A stretch of DNA of 64,000 nucleotides from Blastococcus sp. Marseille-P5729 (GCF_900292035.1 NZ_OMPO01000001.1:1433192-1497191); one strand, 5' to 3'. Positions 24,315-32,893 are shown, counted from the stretch's first letter. Notes: generated from the sequence alone by a model not told the origin. Made by a program: numbers and translations.

Positions 24315-24347
24315 AATGTCACTCTAACCGGGGTTGTGTGACATTGT
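24313..24347 (-). promoter_or_regulatory. fic promoter framed by perfect 10-bp inverted repeats
   Basis: ACAATGTCAC (24313-24322) and GTGACATTGT (24338-24347) are exact reverse complements with a 15-base spacer. One arm covers the -10 (TAGAGT, 24321-24326) and start codon, the other the -35 region. It is a likely operator, perhaps for the HTH domain of Fic itself or for the small partner. Confidence 0.65.
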
Positions 24348-24371
24348 TCCCTCTGGCATATCACTAAGCGA

Positions 24372-24389
24372 CTGCTCTTGCGCGAGCAG
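24372..24389 (-). terminator. Hairpin after the SRP RNA
   Basis: CTGCTC (24372-24377) and GAGCAG (24384-24389) pair around a six-base loop just past the 3' end of the SRP RNA on the minus strand. Confidence 0.5.
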
Positions 24390-24395
24390 CCAGAT

Positions 24396-24492
24396 ATGAG
24401 GGACCCCCCGCGCACCCGCCAGAGCCCGCTTATCCTTGCTGCCTTCCGGCCCTGGGGAGGTTCACAGGGTGACGCCACACGAGGGGTCGGCT
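24396..24492 (-). ncRNA. ffs: Small signal recognition particle RNA (4.5S type)
   Basis: The minus strand carries the conserved apical domain: CCTGTGAACCTCCCC, GGGCCGGAAGGCAGCAAGG and TAAGCGGGCTCTGGCGGG, with closing arms GACCCCTCGTG near 24486 and GCGGGGGGTC near 24402 that pair to form the long hairpin. Position next to dnaX is the same as in mycobacteria. Ends are estimated from the pairing, to within a few bases. Confidence 0.9.
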
Positions 24493-24522
24493 GACCATGC
24501 TACCCGCTTGAACCTGCGGTGG

Positions 24523-25014
24523 TTACCTGCCCCACTCGGTGGGCGGGCCGAGCTGCAGCAGCACCAGGACGACGGCGACGACCGCGACCAGGATGATCCC
24601 GGCGAGCAGCAGCGGGTTGCGCAGGCTCCAGCGCAGCAGCCGGTCAAGCGCGGTGTCATCGCGCGGATCGTCGCTCGCCTCGGTGCGCCAGCCGCCCTCG
24701 AGCATGCCGCGGCGTTCCAGGGAACGGTCGAGCGGAATGGTCGCGAAGGGGACGATCGCCAGGGCCACCGCACCCATCACCTGCCCCGGTCGCCAGCGCT
24801 GGTTCAGCCCGACCAGCAGGGCCGTCGCGCCGTACGACACGAACGCGAAGCCGTGCGCGAGGCCGGCCGGGAACATCAGCGCGTCTACGTCGAAGACGTA
24901 CTTCGCGATCATGGCAGCGATCAGCAGCGTCCAGGTGATCGCCTCGGCGATCGAGACGATGCGGTAGAGCCGCGTGGGGGGCAGGGCAGTGCGGGGCGGG
25001 GCCGTGGTGCTCAC
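24523..25014 (-). CDS. DUF3817 membrane protein
   Basis: Integral membrane protein of about 163 residues. RLYRIVSIAEAITWTLLIAA at the start, then KYVFDVDALMFPAGLAHGFAF and RWRPGQVMGAVALAIVPFAT, are the DUF3817 pattern. A fourth helix lies near the C-terminus. Function unknown for the family. GTG at 25014 is 7 bases after TAGCGT (25022-25027 on the minus strand), so leaderless; the ORF is open up to 25050. Confidence 0.85.
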   Translation of the reverse strand: MSTTAPPRTALPPTRLYRIVSIAEAITWTLLIAAMIAKYVFDVDALMFPAGLAHGFAFVSYGATALLVGLNQRWRPGQVMGAVALAIVPFATIPLDRSLERRGMLEGGWRTEASDDPRDDTALDRLLRWSLRNPLLLAGIILVAVVAVVLVLLQLGPPTEWGR

Positions 25015-25188
25015 GACGATCACGCTAGCCGCGCGTCGTCCCCATCGCATCGTCTCTTCGGCTGATGAACAGTTAGTTAGCAGCGGAAATTACTGTGAGC
25101 AATTCCCTCCGCTGAACCGTTCCCGCGGCAGCCGGAGTTTGCGAGGATGAAGGGTACCGCTTCCCGATCCTGATCCCTGGAGTGAACT

Positions 25189-26376
25189 GTGAGCCTCAAG
25201 CCCCGCGCTGCAGCCCCCGCCCCCACCGACCTGCTGGGCATCAACCACATGCTGGACGACGAGGAGAAGGCGATCCGCAGCACGGTCCGAAAGTGGGTAG
25301 AGGAGAAGATCACGCCCCACGCCGGGCAGTGGTTCGAGGACGGCGTCTTCCCTGAGGACATCATCCCCGAGCTCGGCGAGATGGGCCTGTTGGGCATGCA
25401 CCTCGAGGGCTACGACTGCGCGGGCATGAGCGCCACCAACTACGGCCTGGCCTGTCTCGAGCTGGAGGCGGGAGACTCCGGGCTCCGCTCCTTCGTGTCC
25501 GTGCAGGGCTCGCTGGCGATGTTCCCGATCTGGGCGTACGGCTCCGAGGAGCAGAAGCAGCGCTGGCTTCCCGAGATGGCCGCCGGCCGGGCGATCGGCT
25601 GCTTCGGCCTGACCGAGCCCGACCACGGCTCCGACCCGGGGAACATGTCCACCCGCGCCGTCAAGGACGGTAGCGACTGGGTCATCAACGGCGCCAAGAT
25701 GTGGATCACCAACGGGCCGATCGCCGACGTCGCGGTGGTCTGGGCGAGCACCGAGGAAGGCGTCCGCGGGTTCGTCGTCCCGACCGACACCAAGGGATTC
25801 ACCGCGAACGAGATCAAGCACAAGGGATCGCTGCGGATGAGCAAGACCGGCGAGCTGGTGTTCGACAACATGCGCTTGCCCGAAGACGCCGTCCTGCCCG
25901 AGGTCACGGGTCTGAAGGGTCCACTTTCGTGCCTGTCCGAGGCCCGTTTCGGAATCCTGTTCGGTGCGCTCGGCGCGGGGCGCTCGTGCTTCGAGACCGC
26001 GTTGGACTACTCCAAGTCCCGCGTGCAGTTCGGCCGGCCGATCGGTGGCTTCCAGCTCACCCAGCAGAAGCTCACGAACATGGCGATGGACCTTGCCAAG
26101 GGCGAGCTGCTCGCCATGCACCTTGGCCGACTGAAGGACTCCGACCGCGGCCTGGCGCCCGAGCAGGTGTCCTTCGGCAAGCTGAACAACGTCCGGGTCG
26201 CGATCGATGCCGCGCGCACCTCGCGCACCATCCTCGGCGGCAACGGAATCAGCCACGAGTACCCGATCATGCGGCACTCGGCGAACCTCGAGTCGGTGCT
26301 CACCTACGAGGGCACCGAGGAGGTCCACACCCTCGTCATCGGCCAGCTGCTCACCGGGCAGAACGCCTTCTCCTAG
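25189..26376 (+). CDS. gcdH: Glutaryl-CoA dehydrogenase-like acyl-CoA dehydrogenase
   Basis: FAD enzyme of 395 residues that in this subfamily oxidises and decarboxylates glutaryl-CoA to crotonyl-CoA in lysine/tryptophan/aromatic breakdown. The acyl-CoA dehydrogenase motifs are present: CFGLTEPDHGSDPG, WITNGPIADV, and ETALDYSKSRVQFGRPI. The catalytic-base region is TYEGTEEVHTLVIG, with Glu placed as in GcdH. The N-terminal 25 residues are an extra Pro-rich extension. GTG has GGAG eight bases upstream. Confidence 0.88.
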   Translation: MSLKPRAAAPAPTDLLGINHMLDDEEKAIRSTVRKWVEEKITPHAGQWFEDGVFPEDIIPELGEMGLLGMHLEGYDCAGMSATNYGLACLELEAGDSGLRSFVSVQGSLAMFPIWAYGSEEQKQRWLPEMAAGRAIGCFGLTEPDHGSDPGNMSTRAVKDGSDWVINGAKMWITNGPIADVAVVWASTEEGVRGFVVPTDTKGFTANEIKHKGSLRMSKTGELVFDNMRLPEDAVLPEVTGLKGPLSCLSEARFGILFGALGAGRSCFETALDYSKSRVQFGRPIGGFQLTQQKLTNMAMDLAKGELLAMHLGRLKDSDRGLAPEQVSFGKLNNVRVAIDAARTSRTILGGNGISHEYPIMRHSANLESVLTYEGTEEVHTLVIGQLLTGQNAFS

Positions 26377-26381
26377 CCAAA

Positions 26382-26387
26382 TACAAT
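26382..26387 (+). promoter_or_regulatory. Leaderless -10 element (TACAAT)
   Basis: TACAAT lies 7 bases before the ATG at 26395, just after the gcdH stop. It gives the DUF202 pair its own promoter. Confidence 0.55.
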
Positions 26388-26394
26388 CTCAACC

Positions 26395-26793
26395 ATGACT
26401 GAGGACGCCCCCGCCGACCACCACCGGCGGGGGCGTCTCGCGTCACGGCTGCTGGGAGGCGGGACCGAGCCCGATCCCAGGTTCAGCCTGGCCAACGAGC
26501 GCACCTTCCTGGCGTGGATCCGCACCTCGTTGGCGCTGCTCGCGGGTGGCGTCGGCATCGAGGCATTTGCTCGGGACATCTTTCCCAGCACCTGGCGACA
26601 GGCGCTCGCCGTCCTGCTCATCATTCTGGCGATGCTGCTGAGCGCCACCTCCACGTGGCGATGGCTACAGATCGAACGCGCCATGCGGCGTCGCAGGCCG
26701 CTTCCGCTGAGCTTCCCCGCGATCTGGCTGGCGCTGGGGACGACCGTCGTGGCCGTCGTCATCGGCCTCGTCTTCCTGGCGCGCGGCTCGTGA
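26395..26793 (+). CDS. DUF202/YidH family membrane protein
   Basis: Protein of 132 residues with SLANERTFLAWIRTSLALLAGG (about residues 28-49), the hallmark of the YidH/DUF202 family, and three hydrophobic helices. Function unknown; the family also occurs as the N-terminal part of SPX-linked polyphosphate proteins. It is followed by a second, overlapping DUF202 gene. Confidence 0.9.
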   Translation: MTEDAPADHHRRGRLASRLLGGGTEPDPRFSLANERTFLAWIRTSLALLAGGVGIEAFARDIFPSTWRQALAVLLIILAMLLSATSTWRWLQIERAMRRRRPLPLSFPAIWLALGTTVVAVVIGLVFLARGS

Positions 26794-27149
26794 GACGACC
26801 ACGCGTCCAGGTACCTCCGCATCTGCGGCAGGCTCGGACCGCGCCCGCGCACGCGGACGCCGGCCTCCAGCCGGAGCGCACAGTGCTGGCCTGGGGACGT
26901 ACCGTGCTCGCACTCACTATCTGCGCGCTGCTGTTCCTGCGGTGGTTGCCGTCCCATCGGGTGTGGGCACTGGTTCCCGTCCTGATCGCGACCGGGGGCG
27001 GTGCACTGATCGTCCTCGGACGACGACGCGCAGCCGATCGCGCCGTCCGAGCGATCCTCGACGAGCACGCAGAACCCCCCGTGGGCCCGGTCTTCGCGGT
27101 CAGCGCCTTGGTGGTTCTGACCGGAATCGCCGCCCTGCTGATCATCTAG
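26790..27149 (+). CDS. DUF202 family membrane protein (second copy)
   Basis: 119 residues starting at GTG 26790, which overlaps the previous stop (GTGA). LQPERTVLAWGRTVLALTIC is the DUF202 motif, with three predicted helices. Tandem DUF202 genes of this kind are frequent in actinobacteria, suggesting a heteromeric membrane complex. The start is chosen from the overlap; a longer upstream ORF in this frame is a shadow of the first gene. Confidence 0.85.
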   Translation: MRRPRVQVPPHLRQARTAPAHADAGLQPERTVLAWGRTVLALTICALLFLRWLPSHRVWALVPVLIATGGGALIVLGRRRAADRAVRAILDEHAEPPVGPVFAVSALVVLTGIAALLII

Positions 27150-27536
27150 GGCCGCCGACACTGGTGGCCGCCGATCGACGCAGGGATCCCAGTGATGATC
27201 GGGACCAATGGGACGACCCTGTGGGCAAGATCACCACGACGGCGGATCACGAAAGGGAGCACCCCCGGCTGTTCATGTCAAGCGACCTAAATGGACTCGC
27301 CGTGAATGATAGGGGTCTGCCGGGGCCCACTCAGGAGACCGGCGCGTGGCCACGCGCCGGCGACGCCGGGCCGCAACCTGACCGATGCCCGGTGTTCACC
27401 CAGCCCTGCCGCCGCGCCTCATCGCTGTCTTGACGGACGCCAAGCCCGCGCCGATGATTCTGGCGAGTCCCGGCCCCCGGCTCACGCGCTCTGCACATAT
27501 ATCGACGATCGACCCCATCGGCACGCTAGGAGAAGC
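27150..27536. other. 387-base gap with 22-bp palindrome
   Basis: Between the DUF202 pair and the adhesin. The only strong element is a perfect palindrome at 27339-27360, arms CCGGCGCG and CGCGCCGG around TGGCCA. CATATA at 27495-27500 could be part of the adhesin promoter, and AGGAG lies before its ATG. The in-frame upstream extension from 27306 shows no coding character. Confidence 0.5.
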
Positions 27537-29777
27537 ATGTCCATCAGGTCCCTACGTAGGGGCATCACGGCCGCAGCATCGGCGCTGGCCGCGCTGGCCG
27601 TCACCTTGCCAACCACCTCCGCGCCCGCGGAAGCCGCGTCGCTCACGCGCTCCGCCCAGCCCACCCTGACCACGCACGACTTCCCGGTCTACCCCACCGG
27701 CGATCACGATGCCGGTGTCTTCACGATGTCCAACGGCAGCGCCGCATACTGCATCGAGTACGACTGGGTCTCCGACGGATATTCGACGTTCGATCAGGCG
27801 TCATGGTCACAGTTCCCGGGCGAGAACCCAGACAATAGGTTCACGCAGCACGCGGGCGAGATCAACTGGATCCTGCAGCACGGCTACCCGGCGCTCAACG
27901 TCGCGACGCTAGAGGCGACGGTCCGGGCCGCGGGCGGCACCATCACCGACTCGCTGTCGCCCTTCGAGGCGGCACGCGCCACCCAGGAGGCGATCTGGGA
28001 ACTCACCGATCCCGGCAAGTACAACGGCCCGTGGCCGGAGCAGTACGGCTGGCAGTCGGGCGCGAGCGCCGCCGACATAGCCTCGGTCACCAGCTACCTG
28101 CTGGACAATGCCACCTGGCTCGCTGCGGGCAAGGGCGCCGCGCCGACGGTCGACGTTGCACCGGCGAACACCTCCGGCAACAGCGGAGACGTCCTCGGCC
28201 CGGTGACGATCACCACCGGGGGGGTCGGGTATGCACAGGTCTCGATCTCGGGGCTCGGCGCCGGCTCGCAACTCACCGATGCCTCCGGTGCGCCGATGGA
28301 CGTGAACCTCGACGCCGTGCAGTCGGGGACGCAACTGTATTTCACCGTCGCCGACGATGCTGCCGCCGGCGAGATCACCGTGGACGCTGCCGTGCAGGGC
28401 GCCGATCCAGCGAGCACCGGCACCCTGCTGGTCTCCACGGAGCGGATCAACGGCGATCGGGGTCAGTCGCTGATCGAGGTGTCGCCCGCGTCCGCGAGCG
28501 ACACCGCAGTGGTGACCTGGGCGCCCGCAGCGGTTCCGCCGACGCTCGGTACCACCGCCAGTGATCAGGCTGACGGCGACAAGGTCATCGACCCCGCAGG
28601 CGGCACGATCGTCGACGTCGCGAAGTTCACCGGTTTGACCCCCGGAAAGACCTACACCCTCAGCGGCAAGATCTTCAACAAGACCACCGGCAAGCTCACC
28701 GGCATCACCGCCACCCGGGAGTTCACGCCGACCGCCGCCAACGGCACCGTCGCGCTGACCTTCACCATCCCCGCCGGCTACGCCAACAGCACACTCGTGG
28801 TCTACGAGACCATCCTCGACGGCACCACCATCATCGTCGACCACTCGGATCCCAACGACCAAGAGCAGACCGTCACCGTTCCGCCGCTCCCTCCGACACT
28901 CGGCACCAGCGCCAGTGATCAGGCCGACGGCGACAAGCTCGTCCCGGCGTCCGGCGGCACCATCGTCGACGTCCTCGAGTACACCAACCTGACCCCGGGC
29001 CAGGAGTACACCATCAACGGCGAGCTGTTCAACAAGACCACCGGCAAGCTCACCGGCATCACGGCCACCGCGAAGCTCACCCCGACTGCTGCGAACGGCA
29101 CCGCCGAGGTGCTCTTCACCGTGCCGGCAGGCTTTGACGGCCAGACCCTCGTGGTCTACGAGGAGCTGCTCGACGTCGACGGCACCATCGTCGCCGAGCA
29201 CAAGGATCCCGAGGACGAGGATCAGACGGTCTACGTGCCGAGTATCGGCACCTCGGCAGCCGACCAGAAGGACGGCGACAAGACGATGGATCACGCCGGT
29301 GGAGCCATCGTCGACGTGGTTGCCTACACGAATCTCTTGCCCGGGCAGACCTACACAGTCAACGGCGAGCTAGTCGACAAGAGCACCGGGGCGCCCACCG
29401 GGATCACCGGGACGGCAACCTTCACCCCGACGGCCTCGTCGGGCACGGTGGAGGTGCTCTTCACCCTGCCAGCGGGACATGCGGGCAAGAGTCTCGTGGT
29501 GTTCGAGCGGCTGCTCGACGCGAACGGAACGATCATCGCGACCCATGAGGACATCGACGATGCCGCCCAGACCGTCGCGGTGAATACCCCGCCCCGCCGC
29601 ACCCCAGGAGTTCCTCCGGTAAAGCCAGTCGCCCCGGTGCCGTCGAAGCCGTCGCTGGCGAACACCGGCACGAATGCCTCGCCCATGCTGCTGCTCGGTG
29701 GCCTGCTGATCGCGGCCGGCGCCGGCACGCTGACGGCCGGTCGTCGCAAGCGAACGGCGGCTGACCAGCCGTTGTAA
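27537..29777 (+). CDS. Cell-wall-anchored thioester-domain adhesin with VaFE repeats
   Basis: Surface protein of 746 residues. Sec signal peptide (residues 1-33: RRGITAAASALAALAVTL, ending AEAAS). A thioester domain (about 45-200) has the reactive pair: Cys in AAYCIEYDW and Gln in ATQEAIWEL (TQxA motif). Three VaFE-type repeats start near residues 335, 450 and 569 (SDQADGDK, GGTIVDV, LTPGxxYTLSG, VVYExxLD), a family that forms intramolecular ester or isopeptide bonds. A Pro-rich stalk leads to LANTG, a hydrophobic helix and RRKR, a sorting signal of the LAXTG type used by class E sortases. Such proteins bind host or surface targets covalently. No sortase is nearby. Confidence 0.9.
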   Translation: MSIRSLRRGITAAASALAALAVTLPTTSAPAEAASLTRSAQPTLTTHDFPVYPTGDHDAGVFTMSNGSAAYCIEYDWVSDGYSTFDQASWSQFPGENPDNRFTQHAGEINWILQHGYPALNVATLEATVRAAGGTITDSLSPFEAARATQEAIWELTDPGKYNGPWPEQYGWQSGASAADIASVTSYLLDNATWLAAGKGAAPTVDVAPANTSGNSGDVLGPVTITTGGVGYAQVSISGLGAGSQLTDASGAPMDVNLDAVQSGTQLYFTVADDAAAGEITVDAAVQGADPASTGTLLVSTERINGDRGQSLIEVSPASASDTAVVTWAPAAVPPTLGTTASDQADGDKVIDPAGGTIVDVAKFTGLTPGKTYTLSGKIFNKTTGKLTGITATREFTPTAANGTVALTFTIPAGYANSTLVVYETILDGTTIIVDHSDPNDQEQTVTVPPLPPTLGTSASDQADGDKLVPASGGTIVDVLEYTNLTPGQEYTINGELFNKTTGKLTGITATAKLTPTAANGTAEVLFTVPAGFDGQTLVVYEELLDVDGTIVAEHKDPEDEDQTVYVPSIGTSAADQKDGDKTMDHAGGAIVDVVAYTNLLPGQTYTVNGELVDKSTGAPTGITGTATFTPTASSGTVEVLFTLPAGHAGKSLVVFERLLDANGTIIATHEDIDDAAQTVAVNTPPRRTPGVPPVKPVAPVPSKPSLANTGTNASPMLLLGGLLIAAGAGTLTAGRRKRTAADQPL

Positions 29778-29792
29778 CCGCACGGTAGACCT

Positions 29793-29832
29793 GCAGCTCC
29801 CCATCCCTCGGTCTCGGGGGATGGGGAGCTGC
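29793..29832 (+). terminator. Strong terminator hairpin of the adhesin gene
   Basis: Fifteen-base arms GCAGCTCCCCATCCC (29793-29807) and GGGATGGGGAGCTGC (29818-29832) pair perfectly around a ten-base loop. It lies 15 bases after the adhesin stop and also faces the convergent DUF2568 gene. Confidence 0.85.
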
Positions 29833-29859
29833 GCGTTGGGCCGAACTCGTTCCTGTCGC

Positions 29860-30231
29860 TCAGCCGTCGAGTCCCGGCTGGGCGATCATCATTCCCAGGA
29901 CGCCGACGACGGCGAACGCACCACCGGTCAGTGGGCTACCGGTGCGCCAGAGACCCACCGCCACGACCAGCACCAGGACACAGGCGACCGCCACGCGCGG
30001 CCAAAGTGGGAGTCGGTGGTCGGCGGTGGGCGCCATCCAAATCGCCCAGAGGACACCTACCGCTGCAACCGCCGCCACCGCCGCGAGCCACGCCCCCGCG
30101 CTGCCGAATCTGCGCGCGAGGCGGAACGCGACCAGCCCAGCGCCGACAACAATAGTCAGCTCGACCAGGAACGCCCATACGCCAAGCGTCCACTCGAGCG
30201 GCGTCTCCGGAACCATCCTTGCGTCAGCCAT
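29860..30231 (-). CDS. DUF2568/YrdB-type membrane protein
   Basis: Protein of 123 residues with four hydrophobic helices. WTLGVWAFLVELTIVVGAG followed by AIWMAPTADHRLP is the family pattern (conserved Trp-Ala-Pro). No function is known. The start ATG at 30231 is supported by GAGGAG five bases upstream; the ORF is open to 30522 without coding character. Confidence 0.82.
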   Translation of the reverse strand: MADARMVPETPLEWTLGVWAFLVELTIVVGAGLVAFRLARRFGSAGAWLAAVAAVAAVGVLWAIWMAPTADHRLPLWPRVAVACVLVLVVAVGLWRTGSPLTGGAFAVVGVLGMMIAQPGLDG

Positions 30232-30334
30232 CTCACTCCTCGCGAGCAGTGCTCTCGTTTGACTCATCCAAGCACGATGAAGCCCGCCCATCAAGAGCGG
30301 TGCTCTCGATGTGCGGACGCGGTCGAAACGAGGT

Positions 30335-30721
30335 TCAGGCGGGTACGGCGTATGGGATGGGTTCCCCGCCGTCTGGACGGGCGAAGCGGATCTCGACCGC
30401 GGCGCCGACTCGGAGCTGGTTCGCGTTCGCGTTCTGCACCTGTGCGCGCAACCACGGTCCCTCGTCGAGCTCGACGATGGCGAGTGGAAGCGGCTCAGCA
30501 TCGCGGCGATGGACGACGGCATAGGACGCGATCACGCCGCGCCCAGAGGCCTCGACCCACTGCATATCAGTGGATCCGCACAGAGGGCAGGTCGTGGCTT
30601 GCGGCGGGCCGAGGTGCCCCTGGTCGCATTGACGGATCAGCAGCCGCCCGTCGGCGGCAGCATCGAACCACTCCGCGGAGGCGTCGTCCCGCTCGATCGC
30701 GTACATGTTGTCCGCCGACAT
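30335..30721 (-). CDS. Zn-ribbon/OB-fold protein (DUF35)
   Basis: About 128 residues. A rubredoxin-like zinc ribbon (CDQGHLGPPQATTCPLCGS) is followed by the OB-fold segment GRGVIASYAVVHR and VELDEGPWLRAQV. Such proteins partner thiolases of the SCP2/lipid-transfer type as acyl-CoA-binding scaffolds (as with Ltp2 and its DUF35 partner in steroid side-chain aldol cleavage). ATG at 30721 overlaps the thiolase stop (TGATG) and has AAGGAG five bases before. The pair is therefore one operon. Confidence 0.88.
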   Translation of the reverse strand: MSADNMYAIERDDASAEWFDAAADGRLLIRQCDQGHLGPPQATTCPLCGSTDMQWVEASGRGVIASYAVVHRRDAEPLPLAIVELDEGPWLRAQVQNANANQLRVGAAVEIRFARPDGGEPIPYAVPA

Positions 30722-31893
30722 CACGACTCCTTCGAGTGCGGACTGAGGATCAGCGTCGAGTGATGGGCGAGGATGCCGCCGTTTCCGCTGACGAGGATGT
30801 AGTCGTTGTCCGCGACCTGCCGGTCACCGCCCTGCCCCCGGCCCTGGATGATCGCCTCGCTGAGCGGCGTCATGCCCCACATGTAGTAACCGGACAGCTG
30901 CCCGCCGCCGGTGTTGGTGGGCAGCGCCCCCCCCGGCGCGAGCGCGCCGCTCTCGGCAAGCGCACCGCCCTCGCCCTTGGCGCAGAATCCGTAGTCCTCG
31001 AGCGTCACCAACGTGGTGTAGGTGTAGCAGTCGTAGATCTCGCGGACGCCGATCTGCTCGGGCCGCACTCCGGCCATAGCCATCGCCCGCTCCCCCGAGA
31101 GCTTGGCACCGGTGACGAGGCCGAACTCGGAGTCGCGGGCATCGAGGTATCCCGGATGGCACTGGCCGCCGCCATGCAGATAGACCGGCGGCTGCACGAG
31201 ATCGCGAGCCCGCTCCCCACTGGTCACGATGCAAGCGACCGCCCCGTTGGAGACCAGACAGCAGTCGAGCAGATGCAGCGGTTCGACGATGTACCGCGAG
31301 CTCTGATGGTCCTCGATCGTCATCGGATCACGCATCTGAGCCAGCGGATTGAGCTCGGCCCACTTCCGGGTGCTCACGGCGACGTGCCCGAGCTGCTCGC
31401 TGGTTGTGCCGTACTTGTCCATGTGGCGACGAGCCGCGAGCGCGTATCCGATGTTGGGGCCGAGGAAGCCGCCAGCAGGCGCGACCCCGAGGAATCCCGG
31501 CCGCAGCCGTAGCTTGGGGTCGGCGTACGTCGCGCCGGTGCGCTTACCTTCGGTGAGCGGGACGTCGGCGAACACACACGCCACAGTGCTGGCCTGTCCG
31601 GTGGCGATCGCGGCCGCAGCCTGCATCACCATGACGCCCGCCGACGATCCGAACGACTGGATCTCCGAGAGCATCGACAGATCGCGCAGCCCGAGATCAG
31701 CAGCCAGCGGTATGCCGACCTGCCGGCCGATCCCGAAGTTGATCAGCAGCCCGTCGATGTCGCCGACCTGCAACCCGGCGTCCGAGGCCGCACTGCCGAC
31801 CGCCTCGACCGCGAGCTGCGTCGCCGTCCGTCCGTAGACCTTGCCCATCTCGGTCATACCCAGACCGGCGATGGCTGCATCGAGTGTGACCAT
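30721..31893 (-). CDS. Thiolase family protein, lipid-transfer-protein-like
   Basis: Protein of 390 residues with thiolase-like fold: IAGLGMTEMGKVYGRTATQL at the N-terminus, LSEIQSFGSSAGVMVMQAA at the nucleophile site where a Ser/Gly pattern replaces the classical Cys motif, and a C-terminal GGQLSGYYMWGMTPLSEAI. This is the SCP-x/Ltp2 aldolase-like group rather than a classical acetyl-CoA acetyltransferase. ATG at 31893 is 7 bases after CACAAT, suggesting a leaderless message. Substrate (sterol or other branched acyl-CoA) is inferred from the family. Confidence 0.85.
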   Translation of the reverse strand: MVTLDAAIAGLGMTEMGKVYGRTATQLAVEAVGSAASDAGLQVGDIDGLLINFGIGRQVGIPLAADLGLRDLSMLSEIQSFGSSAGVMVMQAAAAIATGQASTVACVFADVPLTEGKRTGATYADPKLRLRPGFLGVAPAGGFLGPNIGYALAARRHMDKYGTTSEQLGHVAVSTRKWAELNPLAQMRDPMTIEDHQSSRYIVEPLHLLDCCLVSNGAVACIVTSGERARDLVQPPVYLHGGGQCHPGYLDARDSEFGLVTGAKLSGERAMAMAGVRPEQIGVREIYDCYTYTTLVTLEDYGFCAKGEGGALAESGALAPGGALPTNTGGGQLSGYYMWGMTPLSEAIIQGRGQGGDRQVADNDYILVSGNGGILAHHSTLILSPHSKES

Positions 31894-32023
31894 GGGCCCG
31901 ATTGTGCCGCAGATCTGCCGCAATCGTTAGCCCTGCTCACTAGTTTTCGGTGGGTGAGGGTGAGACGTGCAATACCGGTCGCCATCCGATTAGGCCGGCC
32001 GGTATCCTTATTAGTCGCACCCT

Positions 32024-32111
32024 GGAGGATTCGCCTAGAGGCCTATGGCGCTCGCTTGGAAAGCGGGTTGGGTTCACGCCCTCACGAGTTCGAATCTCGT
32101 ATCCTCCGCCA
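32024..32111 (+). tRNA. tRNA-Ser(GGA)
   Basis: Acceptor arms GGAGGAT (32024-32030) and ATCCTCC (32101-32107), discriminator G, and encoded CCA (32109-32111). The anticodon loop is CTTGGAAA with anticodon GGA. A long variable arm and the T-loop GTTCGAATC fit a class II serine tRNA. Confidence 0.95.
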
Positions 32112-32158
32112 CCGGCCCGAAGGGCCCGCACCGGAGCCGGAGACGATTCGGAGTCAGC

Positions 32159-32893
32159 ATGCGCGTGTTGATCCTCGGCGGCACCGCCGAGGCACGCGCG
32201 CTGGCGCAGGCCCTGACCGATCGCGCAGTCGCGGTCGTCTCCTCGCTCGCCGGCCGAGTGTCCACGCCTCGTCTTCCGGCCGGCGAGGTGCGCATCGGTG
32301 GCTTCGGCGGCATCGACGGCCTGGCCGAGCTCATCAGCACCGACAGCATTACGCACGTCGTCGATGCAACCCACCCCTACGCGACGACGATGAGTGCGCA
32401 CGGGGTGGCCGCGGCCGATCGAGCCGGCGTCCCGTTCGTTCGTTATGCGCGGCCTGGCTGGCGCTCGCATGCGCTGGCCGGCGGCTGGACGTGGGTCTCG
32501 TCGTACGCCGAGGCCCAGATAGCCGCCGATCGGCTGGGCTCTCGGCCATTCATCACTACGGGCCGTCAGACGCTGACCCACTACCTCGACGGGTGGTGGG
32601 ACCGTCGGGCGCTGGTCCGGGTTGTAGAGCCGCTCGGCGAGCAGGCTCCGTCGGCGTGGACGGTGGTGCTGGACCGTGGGCCATACGAGGTGGACGCCGA
32701 GCTCTCGCTGATGAGCCGGCACGGTGTGAATGTGCTGCTCACCAAGGACTCCGGCGGCTCGTATACCGCCGCGAAGCTCACCGCAGCCGATCGACTCAGT
32801 ATCCCCGTGGTCGTCGTACGGCGACCCGACACGCCGACGGGAGCACGTGAGGTCAGCACCCTCGACGACGTGCTCGCGACGCTGCTCCACTAG
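32159..32893 (+). CDS. cobK: Precorrin-6A reductase
   Basis: NADPH-dependent reductase of 244 residues that reduces precorrin-6A to dihydro-precorrin-6 (6B) in aerobic corrin synthesis. MRVLILGGTAEARALAQAL and THVVDATHPYATTMS are the CobK/CbiJ signatures. KDSGGSYTAAKLTAA marks the C-terminal half. ATG at 32159 has GGAG five bases upstream. It is the only cob gene on the plus strand at this end and its last 41 bases overlap cobD tail to tail. Confidence 0.95.
   Translation: MRVLILGGTAEARALAQALTDRAVAVVSSLAGRVSTPRLPAGEVRIGGFGGIDGLAELISTDSITHVVDATHPYATTMSAHGVAAADRAGVPFVRYARPGWRSHALAGGWTWVSSYAEAQIAADRLGSRPFITTGRQTLTHYLDGWWDRRALVRVVEPLGEQAPSAWTVVLDRGPYEVDAELSLMSRHGVNVLLTKDSGGSYTAAKLTAADRLSIPVVVVRRPDTPTGAREVSTLDDVLATLLH

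Noticed and set aside
25090-26328. 412-codon minus-strand frame opposite gcdH
   Set aside because: The acyl-CoA dehydrogenase on the plus strand is complete and motif-supported. The antisense frame has no ribosome site or motif.
27306-27536. Upstream extension of the adhesin frame
   Set aside because: The signal peptide begins at 27537 with AGGAG before it. The extension has no ribosome site and contains a 22-bp palindrome.
29821-31512. 563-codon plus-strand frame across the DUF2568, DUF35 and thiolase genes
   Set aside because: It runs antisense through three recognised genes and an intergenic gap, with Arg/Pro-rich low-complexity sequence.
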